A stretch of 64,000 bases of DNA from Bacillus sp. V5-8f (GTDB lineage Bacteria; Bacillota; Bacilli; Bacillales; DSM-1321). The position numbers were made by a program, and so were the translations under genes. The notes beneath the pieces were generated by a model. That model did not search any database. It was not told where the DNA came from and was given only the letters and a program-made list of their open reading frames with translations. Positions 1 to 9,308 of the stretch are shown piece by piece (the stretch's first letter is position 1; each line of letters begins with the position of its first letter). The stretch is from contig NZ_PGUW01000004.1 in the NCBI RefSeq assembly GCF_002863565.1, positions 124,001 to 188,000 of the forward strand. Direction: 5' to 3'.

Positions 1-192
1 GGCCAGATTGGTTTTGAAGCCATAAACTATATCGTCCACCATCCACAGCTCTTGGACATTCCAAAAATTTTAGAAACACCTTTTGTAGGGGAAGATAAAA
101 AAAATAAAAAAGCTCCTTATTTACATGAGATTGAAATGCTTAGAAAAATGGAATTCGACGAAAATCTTCTAGATAACATCATGAGAGGATAA
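1..192 (+). CDS. nfo: Endonuclease IV, C-terminal fragment
   Basis: The last 63 codons of a gene that begins before the window. The fragment ends with a stop at 190-192 and includes [15 protein letters not shown] and [10 protein letters not shown], which resemble the C-terminal end of the AP endonuclease 2 TIM-barrel family (Nfo, YqfS in B. subtilis). Such enzymes cut DNA at abasic sites in base-excision repair using a trinuclear zinc site; most metal ligands lie outside the visible part. The neighbours (yqfT, znu, zur) fit the B. subtilis yqfS position. Identification rests on a short tail plus synteny. Confidence 0.75.
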   Translation, partial: GQIGFEAINYIVHHPQLLDIPKILETPFVGEDKKNKKAPYLHEIEMLRKMEFDENLLDNIMRG

Positions 193-212
193 TTCTGCAC
201 TCTCTTTGGTCT

Positions 213-247
213 CGGCTCATTCATAAATAAAATTATTGAATGAGCCG
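213..247. terminator. Inverted repeat between convergent nfo and yqfT
   Basis: An 11-bp perfect stem (CGGCTCATTCA with TGAATGAGCCG) and a 13-nt AT-rich loop sit between the two convergent genes. There is no clear U-run on either side, so a bidirectional terminator is likely from position rather than proven by structure. Confidence 0.5.
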
Positions 248-273
248 AAACCTTCTCTGTGAACCAAGCATTG

Positions 274-534
274 TCACATGTTCGCGGTCAGCTGCTTGAA
301 AATTTCTTCAAGCTCGTTTGCTGTTGCGAGCCCTGTTTTCGCTTCAATCTCCTTTAGAGCCTTCATTCTTTCAGCCTTATTAAATACATTGATATTTTTT
401 CCCGCAACAATCCCAGCTACCGTCTTCGCGTGTTTTGCTGTCAAATTTACTTTGTATTGCTTTGCCAGTCGGAGAAGTTCATCAGTTGTTATGGTGTTTA
501 CCTTATGGTTGATCATCATTTCAAATAACTTCAT
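274..534 (-). CDS. yqfT: DUF2624 protein (YqfT family)
   Basis: Predicted 86-residue soluble protein of unknown function. It begins MKLFEMMINHKVNTI and is rich in Lys and Glu, with an all-helical look (TTDELLRLAKQY, AERMKALKEIEAKTG). I place the start at 534 because AGGGGTG lies 5 nt upstream; a longer frame exists but has no ribosome site. Length and position between nfo and the zinc operon match YqfT of B. subtilis. It faces away from the znu operon, so the 535-718 gap carries two promoters. No catalytic motif is visible. Confidence 0.7.
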   Translation of the reverse strand: MKLFEMMINHKVNTITTDELLRLAKQYKVNLTAKHAKTVAGIVAGKNINVFNKAERMKALKEIEAKTGLATANELEEIFKQLTANM

Positions 535-680
535 ACAATCACCCCTGCAACTAACATATGAAGGTAATGTATTCAAGTGACCAAAGACAATCCTATAAAT
601 TAATTGTAATTATGAAATACACCATACCGGTAAGTCCTGCTTCTTTACAATTAGCCCCCATTTCCTTTATACTACTTTGT

Positions 681-700
681 GTAAATCGTAATGATTCTGA
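681..700 (+). promoter_or_regulatory. Zur box upstream of znuC
   Basis: The sequence GTAAATCGTAATGATTCTGA matches the Bacillus Zur operator core TCGTAATnATTACGA, with one half perfect and the other degenerate. It lies 18 bp before the znuC start, so zinc-loaded Zur would block promoter escape. Because zur is the third gene of the operon, this predicts autoregulation: the transporter and its repressor are derepressed together when zinc is scarce. Confidence 0.7.
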
Positions 701-718
701 AAAAAGGGTGAGACTCCT

Positions 719-1486
719 ATGGAGATTAGTCAAAAAAAGACAATCATTGAAGTAAAAGATATTTCATATAAATATGCGTCCGATCTTGTGCTAGAACATG
801 TTTCCTTTAATGTTCCAGATGGAGCTTTTTTGGCACTTGTAGGGCCGAACGGATCCGGTAAATCGACATTGCTTAAATTAATCCTTGGGTTGTTAAAACT
901 GCAGTCAGGCACGATCAGCTTGTTTGGAAAAGACATCCGCATGTTCAAAGACTGGGACCAGGTAGGATTTGTTTCTCAAAAAGCTAACTCGTTTAACTCG
1001 GGCTTTCCTGCTTCGGTGTTTGAAGTGGTCCAAAGCGGCTTGGCAAAAAAAATCGGATTATTTTCCTTACCAAAAAAGGAACATCGAGACAAGGTATTGG
1101 ATGCATTGAGGTCTGTTGGCATGCTTGGTTTCAAAGACAGGAATATCGGCGAATTATCCGGAGGCCAGCAGCAAAGGGTATTTATTGCCCGAGCCTTGGT
1201 AAGTGAGCCAAAGCTTTTAATTCTCGACGAACCCACTGTTGGTGTGGATTCCAAGCATGTTCATGAATTTTATGAATTGCTTGGGGAGCTTAACAAAAAA
1301 TCAGGGATCACCTTAGTCCTTGTCACCCATGATGTAGGGACGGTAACAGATAAAGTCAGCCATGTCGCCTGTTTAAACAAAAGATTACATTTTCATGGCG
1401 GCGCAGAGGAGTATCAGTCAATGGATGAAAAGCAGCTTTCATTGATGTATGGCACAGGCATCCAGTTGCTTAGCCATAATCATTAA
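719..1486 (+). CDS. znuC: Zinc ABC transporter ATP-binding protein
   Basis: ATPase of a metal-type ABC importer that powers zinc uptake with the adjacent permease. The 255-residue product has Walker A GPNGSGKST (42-50), signature LSGGQQQR (146-153), Walker B LLILDEP (166-172) and the switch His in LVTHD (about 204). The C-terminus is His-rich (SHNH). ATG at 719 follows GGGTGAG. Zinc rather than manganese is inferred from the upstream Zur box and downstream zur; the ATPase alone cannot show this. The substrate-binding lipoprotein (ZnuA type) is not in the window and must be encoded elsewhere. Confidence 0.88.
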   Translation: MEISQKKTIIEVKDISYKYASDLVLEHVSFNVPDGAFLALVGPNGSGKSTLLKLILGLLKLQSGTISLFGKDIRMFKDWDQVGFVSQKANSFNSGFPASVFEVVQSGLAKKIGLFSLPKKEHRDKVLDALRSVGMLGFKDRNIGELSGGQQQRVFIARALVSEPKLLILDEPTVGVDSKHVHEFYELLGELNKKSGITLVLVTHDVGTVTDKVSHVACLNKRLHFHGGAEEYQSMDEKQLSLMYGTGIQLLSHNH

Positions 1487-1504
1487 TTTGTGGAGGAAAA
1501 ACCG

Positions 1505-2347
1505 ATGATTTCGGGGATATTTCAATTTGAGTTTTTACAAAATGCGTTTCTTACAGGAATAATAATCGGAGCGCTTGCACCTCTTGTAGGTGTGTTCGTT
1601 GTCGTACGCCGGATGTCCCTTATTGCAGATGCGTTAAGCCATGTAACACTTGCGGGCATTGCATTTAGTTTGCTGCTCGAAAAAAAATTTACTGCTTTTG
1701 CGGGACTCAATCCATTATACTTAGGGATGGCATTCTCGGTGGCAGGATCGATGTTTATTGAGCGGTTAAGAAATGTATACAGACATTATCAGGAATTGGC
1801 GATCCCGATCATACTTTCAGGAGGGATTGGATTAAGCGTCGTCTTTATCTCCCTCGCTGATGGCTTTAATACAGATTTGTATGGTTACTTATTCGGGAGT
1901 GTGAGTGCGGTCAGCCGAACCGATTTGTGGATGGTGTTAGCCGTTTTCTGTGTTGTCGCCCTTACGATCATCCTTTTATTTAAGGAATTGTTCCTTTTGT
2001 CTTTCGATGAGGAGCACGCACGTGCATCGGGAATCCCATCTAAATCGATACATTTTATTTTTATAATTATGGTGGCGTTGGTTATATCGGTATCGATGAG
2101 AATTGTCGGCATATTGCTGGTGTCGGCACTTATGACACTTCCTGTAGCTGCAAGCCTCCGTATTGCCAAAGGATTTAAACAAACCATTTTCTTTTCTATT
2201 TTATTCGGGGAAATATCAGTCATTATAGGGTTATTTTTATCTTATTATGTGGATCTTGCGCCGGGCGGGACTATTGTGATGATTAGTGTAGCTTTGTTGG
2301 TTGCCGTAATCCTCATCGGCAAAGAAAAGCTAGTAAAGGCGGGGTGA
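1505..2347 (+). CDS. znuB: Zinc ABC transporter permease
   Basis: Integral membrane subunit of the ABC-3 (ZnuB/AdcB/TroC-like) family. The 280-residue product has about eight hydrophobic segments, starting with [19 protein letters not shown], and the conserved family stretch [16 protein letters not shown] chose ATG 1505 because GGAGG (1492-1496) lies 8 nt upstream; an in-frame GTG at 1490 overlaps that site. It follows znuC by 18 bp and its stop overlaps or abuts zur, so the three are one transcript under the Zur box. Confidence 0.87.
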   Translation: MISGIFQFEFLQNAFLTGIIIGALAPLVGVFVVVRRMSLIADALSHVTLAGIAFSLLLEKKFTAFAGLNPLYLGMAFSVAGSMFIERLRNVYRHYQELAIPIILSGGIGLSVVFISLADGFNTDLYGYLFGSVSAVSRTDLWMVLAVFCVVALTIILLFKELFLLSFDEEHARASGIPSKSIHFIFIIMVALVISVSMRIVGILLVSALMTLPVAASLRIAKGFKQTIFFSILFGEISVIIGLFLSYYVDLAPGGTIVMISVALLVAVILIGKEKLVKAG

Positions 2348-2352
2348 AGGGT

Positions 2353-2766
2353 ATGAATGTGACCACAGCCATGGAGTTGTTAAAGGAGAAAGGGTTTAAG
2401 CATACAGGGAAACGGGAGGAGATGCTGCAGCTCTTCTCGGACAGCAATAAATATTTAACGGCGAAGGATGTCTTGGAGGCCATGAAAGAGGATTATCCGG
2501 GTTTAAGCTTTGATACCATATATCGAAATCTTTCGCTATTTGTCGAGCTTGGTATTTTAGAAATGACTGAATTAGCAGGAGAAAAGCATTTCAGATTTTC
2601 CTGCGGCAAAGAAAATCATCATCACCACTTTATATGTATGGACTGTGGAAGAACGAAGGAAATTGAAGCGTGCCCAATGAGTGGATTGGAGTCCAGCTTG
2701 CGGGAATACGATATTTCTGGCCATAAGTTTGAAATATATGGGCGATGCCCTCAGTGCATTAATTAA
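2353..2766 (+). CDS. zur: Zinc uptake repressor, Fur family
   Basis: A 137-residue Fur-family regulator. The N-terminal winged helix (about 1-80) contains the recognition region [12 protein letters not shown]. The dimerisation half has the histidine run HHHH (89-92) and two CxxC pairs (C95/C98 and C132/C135) that hold the structural zinc. Residues MNV..A.ELLKE.G at the start and [14 protein letters not shown] closely resemble B. subtilis Zur, which led me to use ATG 2353 (GGGGTGA just upstream) rather than GTG 2344. It would repress its own operon and other zinc-deficiency genes through boxes like the one at 681. Confidence 0.9.
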   Translation: MNVTTAMELLKEKGFKHTGKREEMLQLFSDSNKYLTAKDVLEAMKEDYPGLSFDTIYRNLSLFVELGILEMTELAGEKHFRFSCGKENHHHHFICMDCGRTKEIEACPMSGLESSLREYDISGHKFEIYGRCPQCIN

Positions 2767-2767
2767 C

Positions 2768-2803
2768 AAAAACCCTGTGACTTATTTTTCCACAGGGTTT
2801 TTG
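2768..2803 (+). terminator. Terminator after zur
   Basis: AAAACCCTGTG pairs with CACAGGGTTTT around an 11-nt loop. A T-rich 3' end gives a typical intrinsic terminator for the znu-zur operon; with A-runs on the 5' side it may also serve yqfW from the other strand. Confidence 0.85.
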
Positions 2804-2835
2804 AAATAGCTGATGGATAGATACATGTTTTATTC

Positions 2836-3405
2836 TTAGCCCTTCAACCAGTTTTCAACCCACTTTTCTGCCTCTGCCCAATCATTCACCCTGATAACCT
2901 GTTCGGGAACAGGTTTCCGATTGTACGGTGTATCAAACAAAATGACCGGAATGCCGCATTCGGTGGCAATGGCAACCGCGTTATCATGTTTATCCTCGAA
3001 AAAAATATCTACACCAAATCGCTTAGCGGCATCAATTTTATCATGTGAGCCAATCAGTTCAATATGGTGGTAACACAATTCGTGTCTATTAAACCATGTT
3101 TCCGTAATTTCCATGAGATCATTGCGGCGCGCACTGATAAAGTATAACTCGGCAAGGGTTGCCCATTTTGCTAGTGCTTGTTTTGCTCCATCTGCCATCT
3201 TAGAACCGGAATAAATCGCGGGTTCATTTTTCACAAACCATTCAGCGAACACTTCACTCGAAATATTCACAAACGGAGTCAGTTCATACTCCGTTATATC
3301 TTCATATGCCAAATTTAATTGAAATGCTTTATTTAAGAATGGCACCATCGAGTCTGGCCGGGTAACGGTCCCATCTATATCGATTCCAAAACATTTTTTC
3401 ATCAT
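2836..3405 (-). CDS. yqfW: HAD-superfamily hydrolase (YqfW type, putative nucleotidase)
   Basis: Predicted 189-residue cytoplasmic phosphohydrolase. Motif I is DIDGT (9-13, nucleophile and general acid Asp), motif II is the Ser in YFISARR, a Lys follows in the HDK segment, and motif III is FFEDKHDNA. These are the four haloacid-dehalogenase catalytic blocks. The start is ATG 3405 (ATGATG doublet), 6 nt after AGGAG; upstream in-frame sequence lacks a ribosome site. The substrate is unknown; the related B. subtilis protein is annotated as a putative nucleotidase. It is divergent from yqfX. Confidence 0.75.
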   Translation of the reverse strand: MMKKCFGIDIDGTVTRPDSMVPFLNKAFQLNLAYEDITEYELTPFVNISSEVFAEWFVKNEPAIYSGSKMADGAKQALAKWATLAELYFISARRNDLMEITETWFNRHELCYHHIELIGSHDKIDAAKRFGVDIFFEDKHDNAVAIATECGIPVILFDTPYNRKPVPEQVIRVNDWAEAEKWVENWLKG

Positions 3406-3533
3406 TACCATCTCCTGTATACCGCTAGTTAACCCATGAAATACTATCCATGGGATGAAACCTTTTTCAAGTGGAATTTGATAAAAATCACATACACTAA
3501 GTAATGCTCCTACCAACAAAAAGTGAGGGATGC

Positions 3534-3935
3534 ATGATGGACAAGACCCGTAACGATTATTCCAGTCTCGATGATAAATCGAATACCAATCCACACGCAG
3601 GTAGAAATTTCGCTGCGAATACAGAATCTAGAGAACAGGAACAATACCGGGAAGAAACGGCAGCAGAAATTGCAGGGCCCCGGCCAATCACAACTTCCAC
3701 AGGCGAGGGTGGAGACCAGGCCCAGGGACAAAGAGCTGCTGGTTCTGCCATCGGCTATGGAGCTCTAGCCTTATCTATTCTATCTCTTTTTATGATGCCA
3801 TTCTTATTTGGAGCTGCAGGGATCATACTTGGCTTCTTGGCACGAAGAAGAGGGGCTGATACTCTGGGTGCATGGGCAATCGGCATTGGAGCTGTGTCAA
3901 TCATTGTAGGTGTTTTCATTCTCCCTTTTTTTTAA
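3534..3935 (+). CDS. yqfX: Membrane protein of YqfX type (DUF4190-like)
   Basis: About 133 residues. The first 70 are hydrophilic and rich in Asn, Glu, Gln and Thr with no recognisable domain. The rest forms two Gly/Ala/Ile-rich hydrophobic segments (YGALALSILSLFMMPFLFGAAG and AWAIGIGAVSIIVGVFILPFF) separated by a basic LARRRGADT turn, typical of DUF4190-like proteins. ATG 3534 and ATG 3537 are both possible, with GAGGGA just upstream. The function is unknown. It converges on ispG and shares a terminator with it. Confidence 0.65.
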   Translation: MMDKTRNDYSSLDDKSNTNPHAGRNFAANTESREQEQYREETAAEIAGPRPITTSTGEGGDQAQGQRAAGSAIGYGALALSILSLFMMPFLFGAAGIILGFLARRRGADTLGAWAIGIGAVSIIVGVFILPFF

Positions 3936-3949
3936 CTAGGGCACATAAA

Positions 3950-3979
3950 AATGCTTGGATTCGAATGAATCCAAGCATT
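3950..3979. terminator. Bidirectional terminator yqfX/ispG
   Basis: A 13-bp perfect stem (AATGCTTGGATTC with its complement) closes a 4-nt loop. T-rich tracts follow on both strands (CCTTTTAT on plus, TTTTATGTG on minus), so it can stop transcription in either direction. Confidence 0.9.
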
Positions 3980-3996
3980 CCTTTTATAAAAACCAC

Positions 3997-5109
3997 TTAC
4001 AAGATTGGTTCAATTTGTTCATTTCTCTGCTTTTCGTAATATTCTTCAGCAATCTTGTCAATCTCTTTCTTAAGTTCCTCTACCATTGTTTCTTCCGGTA
4101 CTTTTCGGACAATTTTTCCTTTGCGGAACAGCAAGCCTTCTCCCCTGGCACCGGCAATGCCAATATCGGCTTCCCTCGCCTCTCCTGGTCCGTTAACGGC
4201 ACAGCCGAGGACAGAAACCTTAATTGGTGCTTTAATGGTTTGGATATATTCTTCCACTTCATTTGCAATGCTAATTAAGTCGATTTCAATCCTTCCGCAT
4301 GTCGGACATGATATTAACGTCGCCATATTAGAAGCCAGGCCGAAGGATTTAAGTAATTCCCTTGCCACCTTAACCTCTTCAACAGGATCGGCACTCAAAG
4401 AAACACGTAACGTATTCCCAATACCTTTACTTAATATTGCACCTAATCCGGCCGCACTTTTAACGGTTCCCGAAAATAAGGTCCCTGATTCTGTGATCCC
4501 AAGGTGAAGCGGATAATCAAACGCTTTAGCCGCCTTTTCATAGGCTTCGATCGCTAAATTGACATCTGAGGCCTTCATTGAAACGATGATATCATGGAAA
4601 TCCAGGTCTTCCAGGATTTTAATATGGTGCAAAGCACTTTCTACCATTCCGTCCGCCGTTGGATAGCCATACTTTTCAATGATACGTTTCTCCAATGAAC
4701 CGGCGTTTACGCCAATTCGGATCGGGATTCCTTTTTCCTTGGCTGCTTTTACCACGGCTTCTACTTTTTCCCGGCGGCCGATATTTCCTGGGTTAATACG
4801 GATTTTATCCGCTCCCCCTTCAATTGCCTTTAATGCAAGCTTATAGTCAAAATGAATATCAACAACAAGCGGGATATTAATCCGTTTTTTAATCTCGGCA
4901 ATCGCGTTTGCGGCCCTTTCATCCGGGCATGCAACACGTACAATTTGGCAACCGGCTTCTTCAAGCCGCTTGATCTCGGCGACAGTGGCTTCCACGTCAT
5001 GGGTCTTGGTGGTAGTCATACTTTGAACGATGACCTCGTTATTGCCCCCTATCGTCAAATTGCCAACTTTTATTGGGCGTGTTTTTGTTCGATGTATAAT
5101 TTCACTCAA
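3997..5109 (-). CDS. ispG: (E)-4-hydroxy-3-methylbut-2-enyl-diphosphate synthase
   Basis: Penultimate enzyme of the MEP isoprenoid pathway, converting MEcPP to HMBPP with electrons through a [4Fe-4S] cluster. The 370-residue protein shows the family from end to end. Cluster ligands are C268 and C271 (ISCPTCGR), C303 ([11 protein letters not shown]) and Glu310. The TIM-barrel part includes VVDIHFDY and [13 protein letters not shown] use a TTG start at 5109 with AAAGGAG about 10 nt upstream, because no ATG is better placed and the N-terminus [12 protein letters not shown] matches the family. It lies downstream of yqfZ on the same strand, separated by a hairpin. Confidence 0.95.
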   Translation of the reverse strand: MSEIIHRTKTRPIKVGNLTIGGNNEVIVQSMTTTKTHDVEATVAEIKRLEEAGCQIVRVACPDERAANAIAEIKKRINIPLVVDIHFDYKLALKAIEGGADKIRINPGNIGRREKVEAVVKAAKEKGIPIRIGVNAGSLEKRIIEKYGYPTADGMVESALHHIKILEDLDFHDIIVSMKASDVNLAIEAYEKAAKAFDYPLHLGITESGTLFSGTVKSAAGLGAILSKGIGNTLRVSLSADPVEEVKVARELLKSFGLASNMATLISCPTCGRIEIDLISIANEVEEYIQTIKAPIKVSVLGCAVNGPGEAREADIGIAGARGEGLLFRKGKIVRKVPEETMVEELKKEIDKIAEEYYEKQRNEQIEPIL

Positions 5110-5187
5110 AGTGAATTCTCTCCTTTAGGAAAAAATCATAATAAAGATTGTTTGTTCCTTAAATATTGTATCAATGTTGGGCGGAGC

Positions 5188-5243
5188 TTGACAAGGATTA
5201 GAATTCGGCTGTTGGCCCGAAGAAGATGTGAACAATCCTGTCA
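5188..5243 (-). terminator. Long imperfect hairpin between yqfZ and ispG
   Basis: Outer arms TTGACA-AGGATT and AATCCT-GTCAA and inner arms TTCGG/CCGAA form a nested structure of about 56 nt that covers the yqfZ stop codon. There is no strong U-run, so it may attenuate or stabilise the message entering ispG rather than terminate fully. Confidence 0.45.
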
Positions 5244-5567
5244 ATGATACAAAGGTATTTTATACTTTTCCCCAATCAGCATATCCTCCGGCTTCAGTCC
5301 GTTATTCAGTTTTTGGAAATCCGCAATGACATTTTCTATTGAGACCTCTAAAGAGCCTTCTTCCCTTTCGACAATGGAAAGTAACGTGTCACCAGGCTCT
5401 ATGGTTATTTCTTTATATGGCATGAACGTTTTTGCGGAGTGTTGTGGGTAATCTATTGTTTTTTCTACAGTTAAAATTGCTGTCGACGGGAGTGTACCAG
5501 TCGTTAAATCAAAGTAAACGATGAATCCCAAAAAACTTGTGGCTAGAAAAATCAGCAGACGTTTCAT
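5241..5567 (-). CDS. yqfZ: LysM-domain protein YqfZ
   Basis: A 108-residue protein with an N-terminal hydrophobic anchor or signal (LLIFLATSFLGFIVYF, about 4-19). A C-terminal LysM-like fold follows from about residue 53: ITIEPGDTLLSIVE ... VIADFQKLNNGLKPEDMLIGEKYKIP. LysM binds N-acetylglucosamine-containing glycans, so the protein likely sits at the outer membrane face touching peptidoglycan. In B. subtilis the gene is sporulation-associated. The start follows GAGGGATGA. It is just upstream of ispG on the same strand. Confidence 0.75.
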   Translation of the reverse strand: MKRLLIFLATSFLGFIVYFDLTTGTLPSTAILTVEKTIDYPQHSAKTFMPYKEITIEPGDTLLSIVEREEGSLEVSIENVIADFQKLNNGLKPEDMLIGEKYKIPLYH

Positions 5568-5715
5568 TCATCCCTCTCCCCCTGCTAATCTTATTAAATA
5601 TATATGGTGAAAATTCCTCTATATGCCCAAAATCGGGCACAATTATAAAAAATACCATTCCTTAACAATTTCTTCATGCTTATTATGGATAATTATACCT
5701 AGAAGGAGGGGGTGA

Positions 5716-6793
5716 CATGGATATAAAGCGATACATTAGTCTGAATTTAATAACGGGAATGTGGAGCAAAAAGGATTTAAAAGCACGACTCTTGATTGGG
5801 CAGACTTCGAGAAACAATGAAACAGGCAAGGGAAGGGGGCTGGAGTGTCAGCATTGAATCAGGGAATTCTTCCCCGGAGATCGTGTCTCTGATAAAAAGC
5901 TTTCATTCATTAATGGAGTCACTCCACCTACTTGTGAAAAACATTCGGTCTACAACGGGCAATCTGCACGAATCTGGCTCACTTCTCCAAGTCTCCTCTG
6001 AAAATGTCAACCGAACAAATGATGACTTAATGGAAGGGATGAAGATTGTAAAATTGGCTGCTGAAGAGACGGCAACAAGTGCTGAAAATAGCATCTTCGC
6101 TTTCCAAAACATGAAGCAAGACATATACCGGGTCATGGAGCGAATGGAAACAATTTTTTCGCGAAGTGAAGAGATGAAAGAATCCTCAGAGTCCGGGACA
6201 GATAACATGAAACAGCTTGCAGACAGTCTTGGATCGTTTGAGTTTGAGTTTAGGAACGCTATTATAACTATCAATAGTTTAAAAACGCATTCCATTTCTG
6301 TCACATCGATTCTTTCGTTAATTCAACCGATCACTGAGCAGAGCACGCGCCGGGGAAGCCGGAAAGGGATCTTCAGTATTGCCAATGAAGTGAGAAAGTA
6401 TGCGGTGAAATCCTCGAATGCAGCGGAACAAATTGGATACACAATTGCAGCCAAGTGGGGAGTATCTCCAATCAATTGGCTGCAGAATTCGGAAAAATTG
6501 CATTCAGTCTAAAAACCAATATCTATACGGCTGCCTTAAGCAAAAAAACGATTGATGTATGGGGCAGTAATGTCTCGGAAGTAACCGTACTGCTGCACGA
6601 AATAGAGGGTATACTCAAAGACCTGCATAATTCCATTCCTGAAATGGAGGAGGCTGCAGAAAACTATGTATCGCTTTCTCAGCAAACAAGTGCCAGTGCT
6701 GAAAATATGTTGGCTAGTTCATATGAACAGGCCCGCAAATTAAATGATACATATGAGATAGGGGCAACCCTCCATGAATTATCGGGAATATAG
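5716..6793 (+). pseudogene. Decayed methyl-accepting chemotaxis receptor
   Basis: Remnant of a transmembrane chemoreceptor. A strong ribosome site (GGAGGGGGTGAC) precedes ATG 5716, and the frame opens with KKDLKARLL, typical of the segment before TM1. It then jumps directly into a HAMP-like piece in another frame (GRLRETMKQAREGGWSVSIE, from 5796), so the whole extracellular sensor is gone. The cytoplasmic coiled coil follows (ENVNRTNDDLMEGMKIVKLAAEE in part). At about 6336-6375 the conserved NLLALNAAIEAARAGE tip is broken: the DNA still spells ARAGEAGKG, but in the wrong frame. A final frameshift near 6455 separates the last part (SLSQQTSASAEN...). At least three lesions make it non-functional. 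Confidence 0.88.
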
Positions 6794-6829
6794 TCTAAAC
6801 AAATCGAAGAAGATCTTAACGCATAACAA

Positions 6830-6865
6830 ATAAGAGGCGCCAAGGGAGGACGCCTCTTGTTATTT
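6830..6865. terminator. Terminator between MCP remnant and yqgB
   Basis: AAGAGGCG (6832-6839) pairs with CGCCTCTT (6851-6858), followed by TGTTATTT. It lies between convergent units and touches the yqgB stop codon. Confidence 0.7.
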
Positions 6866-7633
6866 AGCCTCGTTTTCAGGGATTTCCTTAATTGATAAAT
6901 AGAGCATTACAAGGGAAACAAACCAGCTAATGAGAATCCCAAAAGGGACGATGGCCTTGAAAGCATCCATAATCACAAAGAAAATGGTCGGCAGTGTAAT
7001 CGCATAAGCTGTTAATCTCCATGACTCGCTGTAAGCGAGATTCTTTCGCAATGCATTTTTAAAGATCATTCCAAATACCGCAAGGAACGAAATTTTAATG
7101 AAATTCAGTGCTGCCGTAAAAATGTACATAATGACGATAATGACAGGTAAAACAATGAAGAGTGCCGAATCAGCTGTACCAAGAAATTGTTCAAGCTCTT
7201 CACTTGTAATGGAGAAACCTTCTATAATCGAATAAGGGTTGGACTGCATCTGTCCTGCAGTTACAAATACCAGCTCGTTCTTAAGTATTCCTATTCCGTT
7301 TTCTATTTGAGCTGCAATATCGCTGCCTTTCAATTCCCCGGTATCGTCCAGGACAATCCGGAATCCATTTTTATTAATCGTAATCGGTTCGTCTGCTTCC
7401 GAGGCCAAAGTTCCATTTTTAATTTCGAAGGAGGGCAATTCTTCTTGAATCGTTTCCCTAAAAGCCTGAATCCCGTTCTTTACCGCGGTACTGAAGTGAT
7501 ACGCAGGTGGTATGATCGAGAAAATCGTAAGTAAAAATACAAAAGCAATCGTTTTCCCGATTCCTTGCCTTCGAAACGCTGCAATGTCTCTCGGAGAATA
7601 TAAGCTAACAAATAACTGTTTCAACATATTCAT
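6860..7633 (-). CDS. yqgB: DUF1189 membrane protein (YqgB type)
   Basis: A 257-residue integral membrane protein. One N-terminal transmembrane helix (TIAFVFLLTIFSIIPPAY) is followed by an extracytoplasmic domain of roughly 110 residues (DEPITINKNGFRIVLDDTG region). Three or four C-terminal helices include LFIVLPVIIVIMYIFTAAL and VPFGILISWFVSLVMLYLS. This is the DUF1189 architecture; the function is unknown. Start ATG 7633 has AAGGTG 7 nt upstream. It is divergent from yqgC across a 200-bp intergenic region. Confidence 0.75.
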   Translation of the reverse strand: MNMLKQLFVSLYSPRDIAAFRRQGIGKTIAFVFLLTIFSIIPPAYHFSTAVKNGIQAFRETIQEELPSFEIKNGTLASEADEPITINKNGFRIVLDDTGELKGSDIAAQIENGIGILKNELVFVTAGQMQSNPYSIIEGFSITSEELEQFLGTADSALFIVLPVIIVIMYIFTAALNFIKISFLAVFGMIFKNALRKNLAYSESWRLTAYAITLPTIFFVIMDAFKAIVPFGILISWFVSLVMLYLSIKEIPENEAK

Positions 7634-7835
7634 GATTCAGCACCTTTTACATAGAAATCATACAGTCTATTTTAGCTTAGCATAGTTGTCCAAAACAACC
7701 CTTTATCATTATGACGGCGTAAAATCCGGCAACATTGAACAAAAAACTGAAACTATTGGTTGTTTGTTACGTATGTTTATATAAATGGTTATGAAATGAA
7801 ACAACGGGGAATAACTGAAAAAGGGAGATGATGCT

Positions 7836-8321
7836 GTGGAGACGATTTATTGGATTTTGATCGCAGCCGCGTTCATTATCGGTTTTATCGGGCTTGTGTT
7901 TCCGGTCATTCCAAGCGTGCTGTTCATTTTTGGCGGGATTCTGCTGTATGGGTTTCTGTTCTCCTTCGAGCCATTTAATTGGGTGTTCTGGGTGATACAG
8001 GTATTGCTTGTCGTTCTCTTGTTTGTAGCAGACTATGTCGCAAACATGATCGGCGTGAAAAAATATGGGGGATCAAGGGCTGCCATTTGGGGAAGCACGA
8101 TCGGGTTACTGATAGGACCTTTTGTCATCCCTGGATTTGGTCTATTGATTGGTCCTTTTGTTGGTGCCATACTAGCTGAGATCGTTGTTCATAGGACAGA
8201 TTTAGGGACAGCCACGAAAATTGGCATGGGATCTCTGATCGGGTTTATCAGCAGTGTCTTTGCTAAAGCAGTCATACAACTATTTATGATAGGTTATTTT
8301 TTACTGGCTGTTTTGCGGTGA
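7836..8321 (+). CDS. yqgC: DUF456 membrane protein (YqgC type)
   Basis: A 161-residue, very hydrophobic protein with four or five predicted helices. Gly/Pro-rich repeats such as GLVFPVIPS and [21 protein letters not shown] are characteristic of DUF456. The start is GTG 7836, 8 nt after GGGAG. No biochemical function is known. It sits directly upstream of sodA, as in B. subtilis. Confidence 0.75.
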   Translation: METIYWILIAAAFIIGFIGLVFPVIPSVLFIFGGILLYGFLFSFEPFNWVFWVIQVLLVVLLFVADYVANMIGVKKYGGSRAAIWGSTIGLLIGPFVIPGFGLLIGPFVGAILAEIVVHRTDLGTATKIGMGSLIGFISSVFAKAVIQLFMIGYFLLAVLR

Positions 8322-8463
8322 TAAAATGAAAGCATAACGTTTGAAACAGCTTCCAATCTTTGATACTCTATTTCTAACGAGCTTTAGGAAATTAAGGAAG
8401 TTGTTTTGGCTTCTTGCGTTTTCTTTTGCCTGTAAACTATTTTTACATAGGGAGGAATTTATT

Positions 8464-9072
8464 ATGGCATTTGAACTTCCACAATTACCTTACGCGTATG
8501 ATGCTTTGGAGCCAAATATCGACAAAGAAACAATGAACATCCACCACACTAAGCATCACAACACTTACGTAACAAACCTGAACGCAGCCCTGGAAGGCAA
8601 TGAAGAGCTTCTTGGCAAAAGCGTTGAGGAAGTAATTTCTAATCTTGATGCAGTTCCTGAATCAGCACGTACGGCTGTACGTAACAACGGTGGCGGACAT
8701 GCGAACCACACTTTATTCTGGCAGATCCTGTCTCCGAATGGCGGTGGACAGCCTACAGGTGAATTGGCTGATGCAATCAGCAGTAAATTCGGTAGTTTTG
8801 ACAGCTTTAAAGAAGAATTTGCAAAAGCAGCTACTACACGCTTTGGTTCTGGCTGGGCATGGCTTGCAGTTAACAATGGCGAATTGGAAGTAACAAGCAC
8901 GCCTAATCAGGATTCTCCGTTAATGGAAGGTAAAACGCCAATCCTAGGATTAGACGTTTGGGAGCACGCTTATTATTTGAAATTCCAAAACCGTCGTCCG
9001 GAATATATCAACACGTTCTGGAACGTTGTAAACTGGGACGAAGTTTCAAAACGCTACAGTGCAGCTAAGTAA
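8464..9072 (+). CDS. sodA: Manganese superoxide dismutase
   Basis: Converts superoxide to oxygen and hydrogen peroxide in the cytoplasm. The 202-residue protein has the complete metal site: H27 (in NIHHTKHH), H82 ([10 protein letters not shown]), D164 and H168 (DVWEHAYY). [11 protein letters not shown] and [12 protein letters not shown] are the family signatures, and the pattern favours Mn over Fe, as in other Bacillus enzymes. GGGAGG precedes ATG 8464. It is monocistronic, with its own terminator downstream. Confidence 0.96.
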   Translation: MAFELPQLPYAYDALEPNIDKETMNIHHTKHHNTYVTNLNAALEGNEELLGKSVEEVISNLDAVPESARTAVRNNGGGHANHTLFWQILSPNGGGQPTGELADAISSKFGSFDSFKEEFAKAATTRFGSGWAWLAVNNGELEVTSTPNQDSPLMEGKTPILGLDVWEHAYYLKFQNRRPEYINTFWNVVNWDEVSKRYSAAK

Positions 9073-9087
9073 TTGTTTTTAAATAAA

Positions 9088-9124
9088 AAGCGGGAATCCA
9101 TTTTAATTTGGATCCCGCTTTTTT
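9088..9124 (+). terminator. sodA terminator
   Basis: AAGCGGGAATCCA pairs with TGGATCCCGCTT (one A.C mismatch), followed by six or more T. A strong intrinsic terminator. Confidence 0.92.
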
Positions 9125-9308
9125 GCATTTAGCGAATACATTCAAGTTAACAACAAAAACAGTATCCAGCACCATACCCTCGTAAATGGACGACAATAAT
9201 TATTCATGCGAGACACCATTGCACGTCGGGCTAATTTGAGTATTTTGCTAACATAAATGCCTTTAATTCTTCAAACACTATTGAAGAACTAAAAGGAGAG
9301 GACAAACA

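Noticed and set aside
274..580. A plus-strand gene over yqfT
   Set aside because: Hydrophobic frame opposite a better-supported minus-strand gene with a good ribosome site. A shadow frame.
8341..8463. N-terminal extension of sodA
   Set aside because: Upstream frame has no ribosome site. GGGAGG precedes ATG 8464, and the protein starts as the family does.
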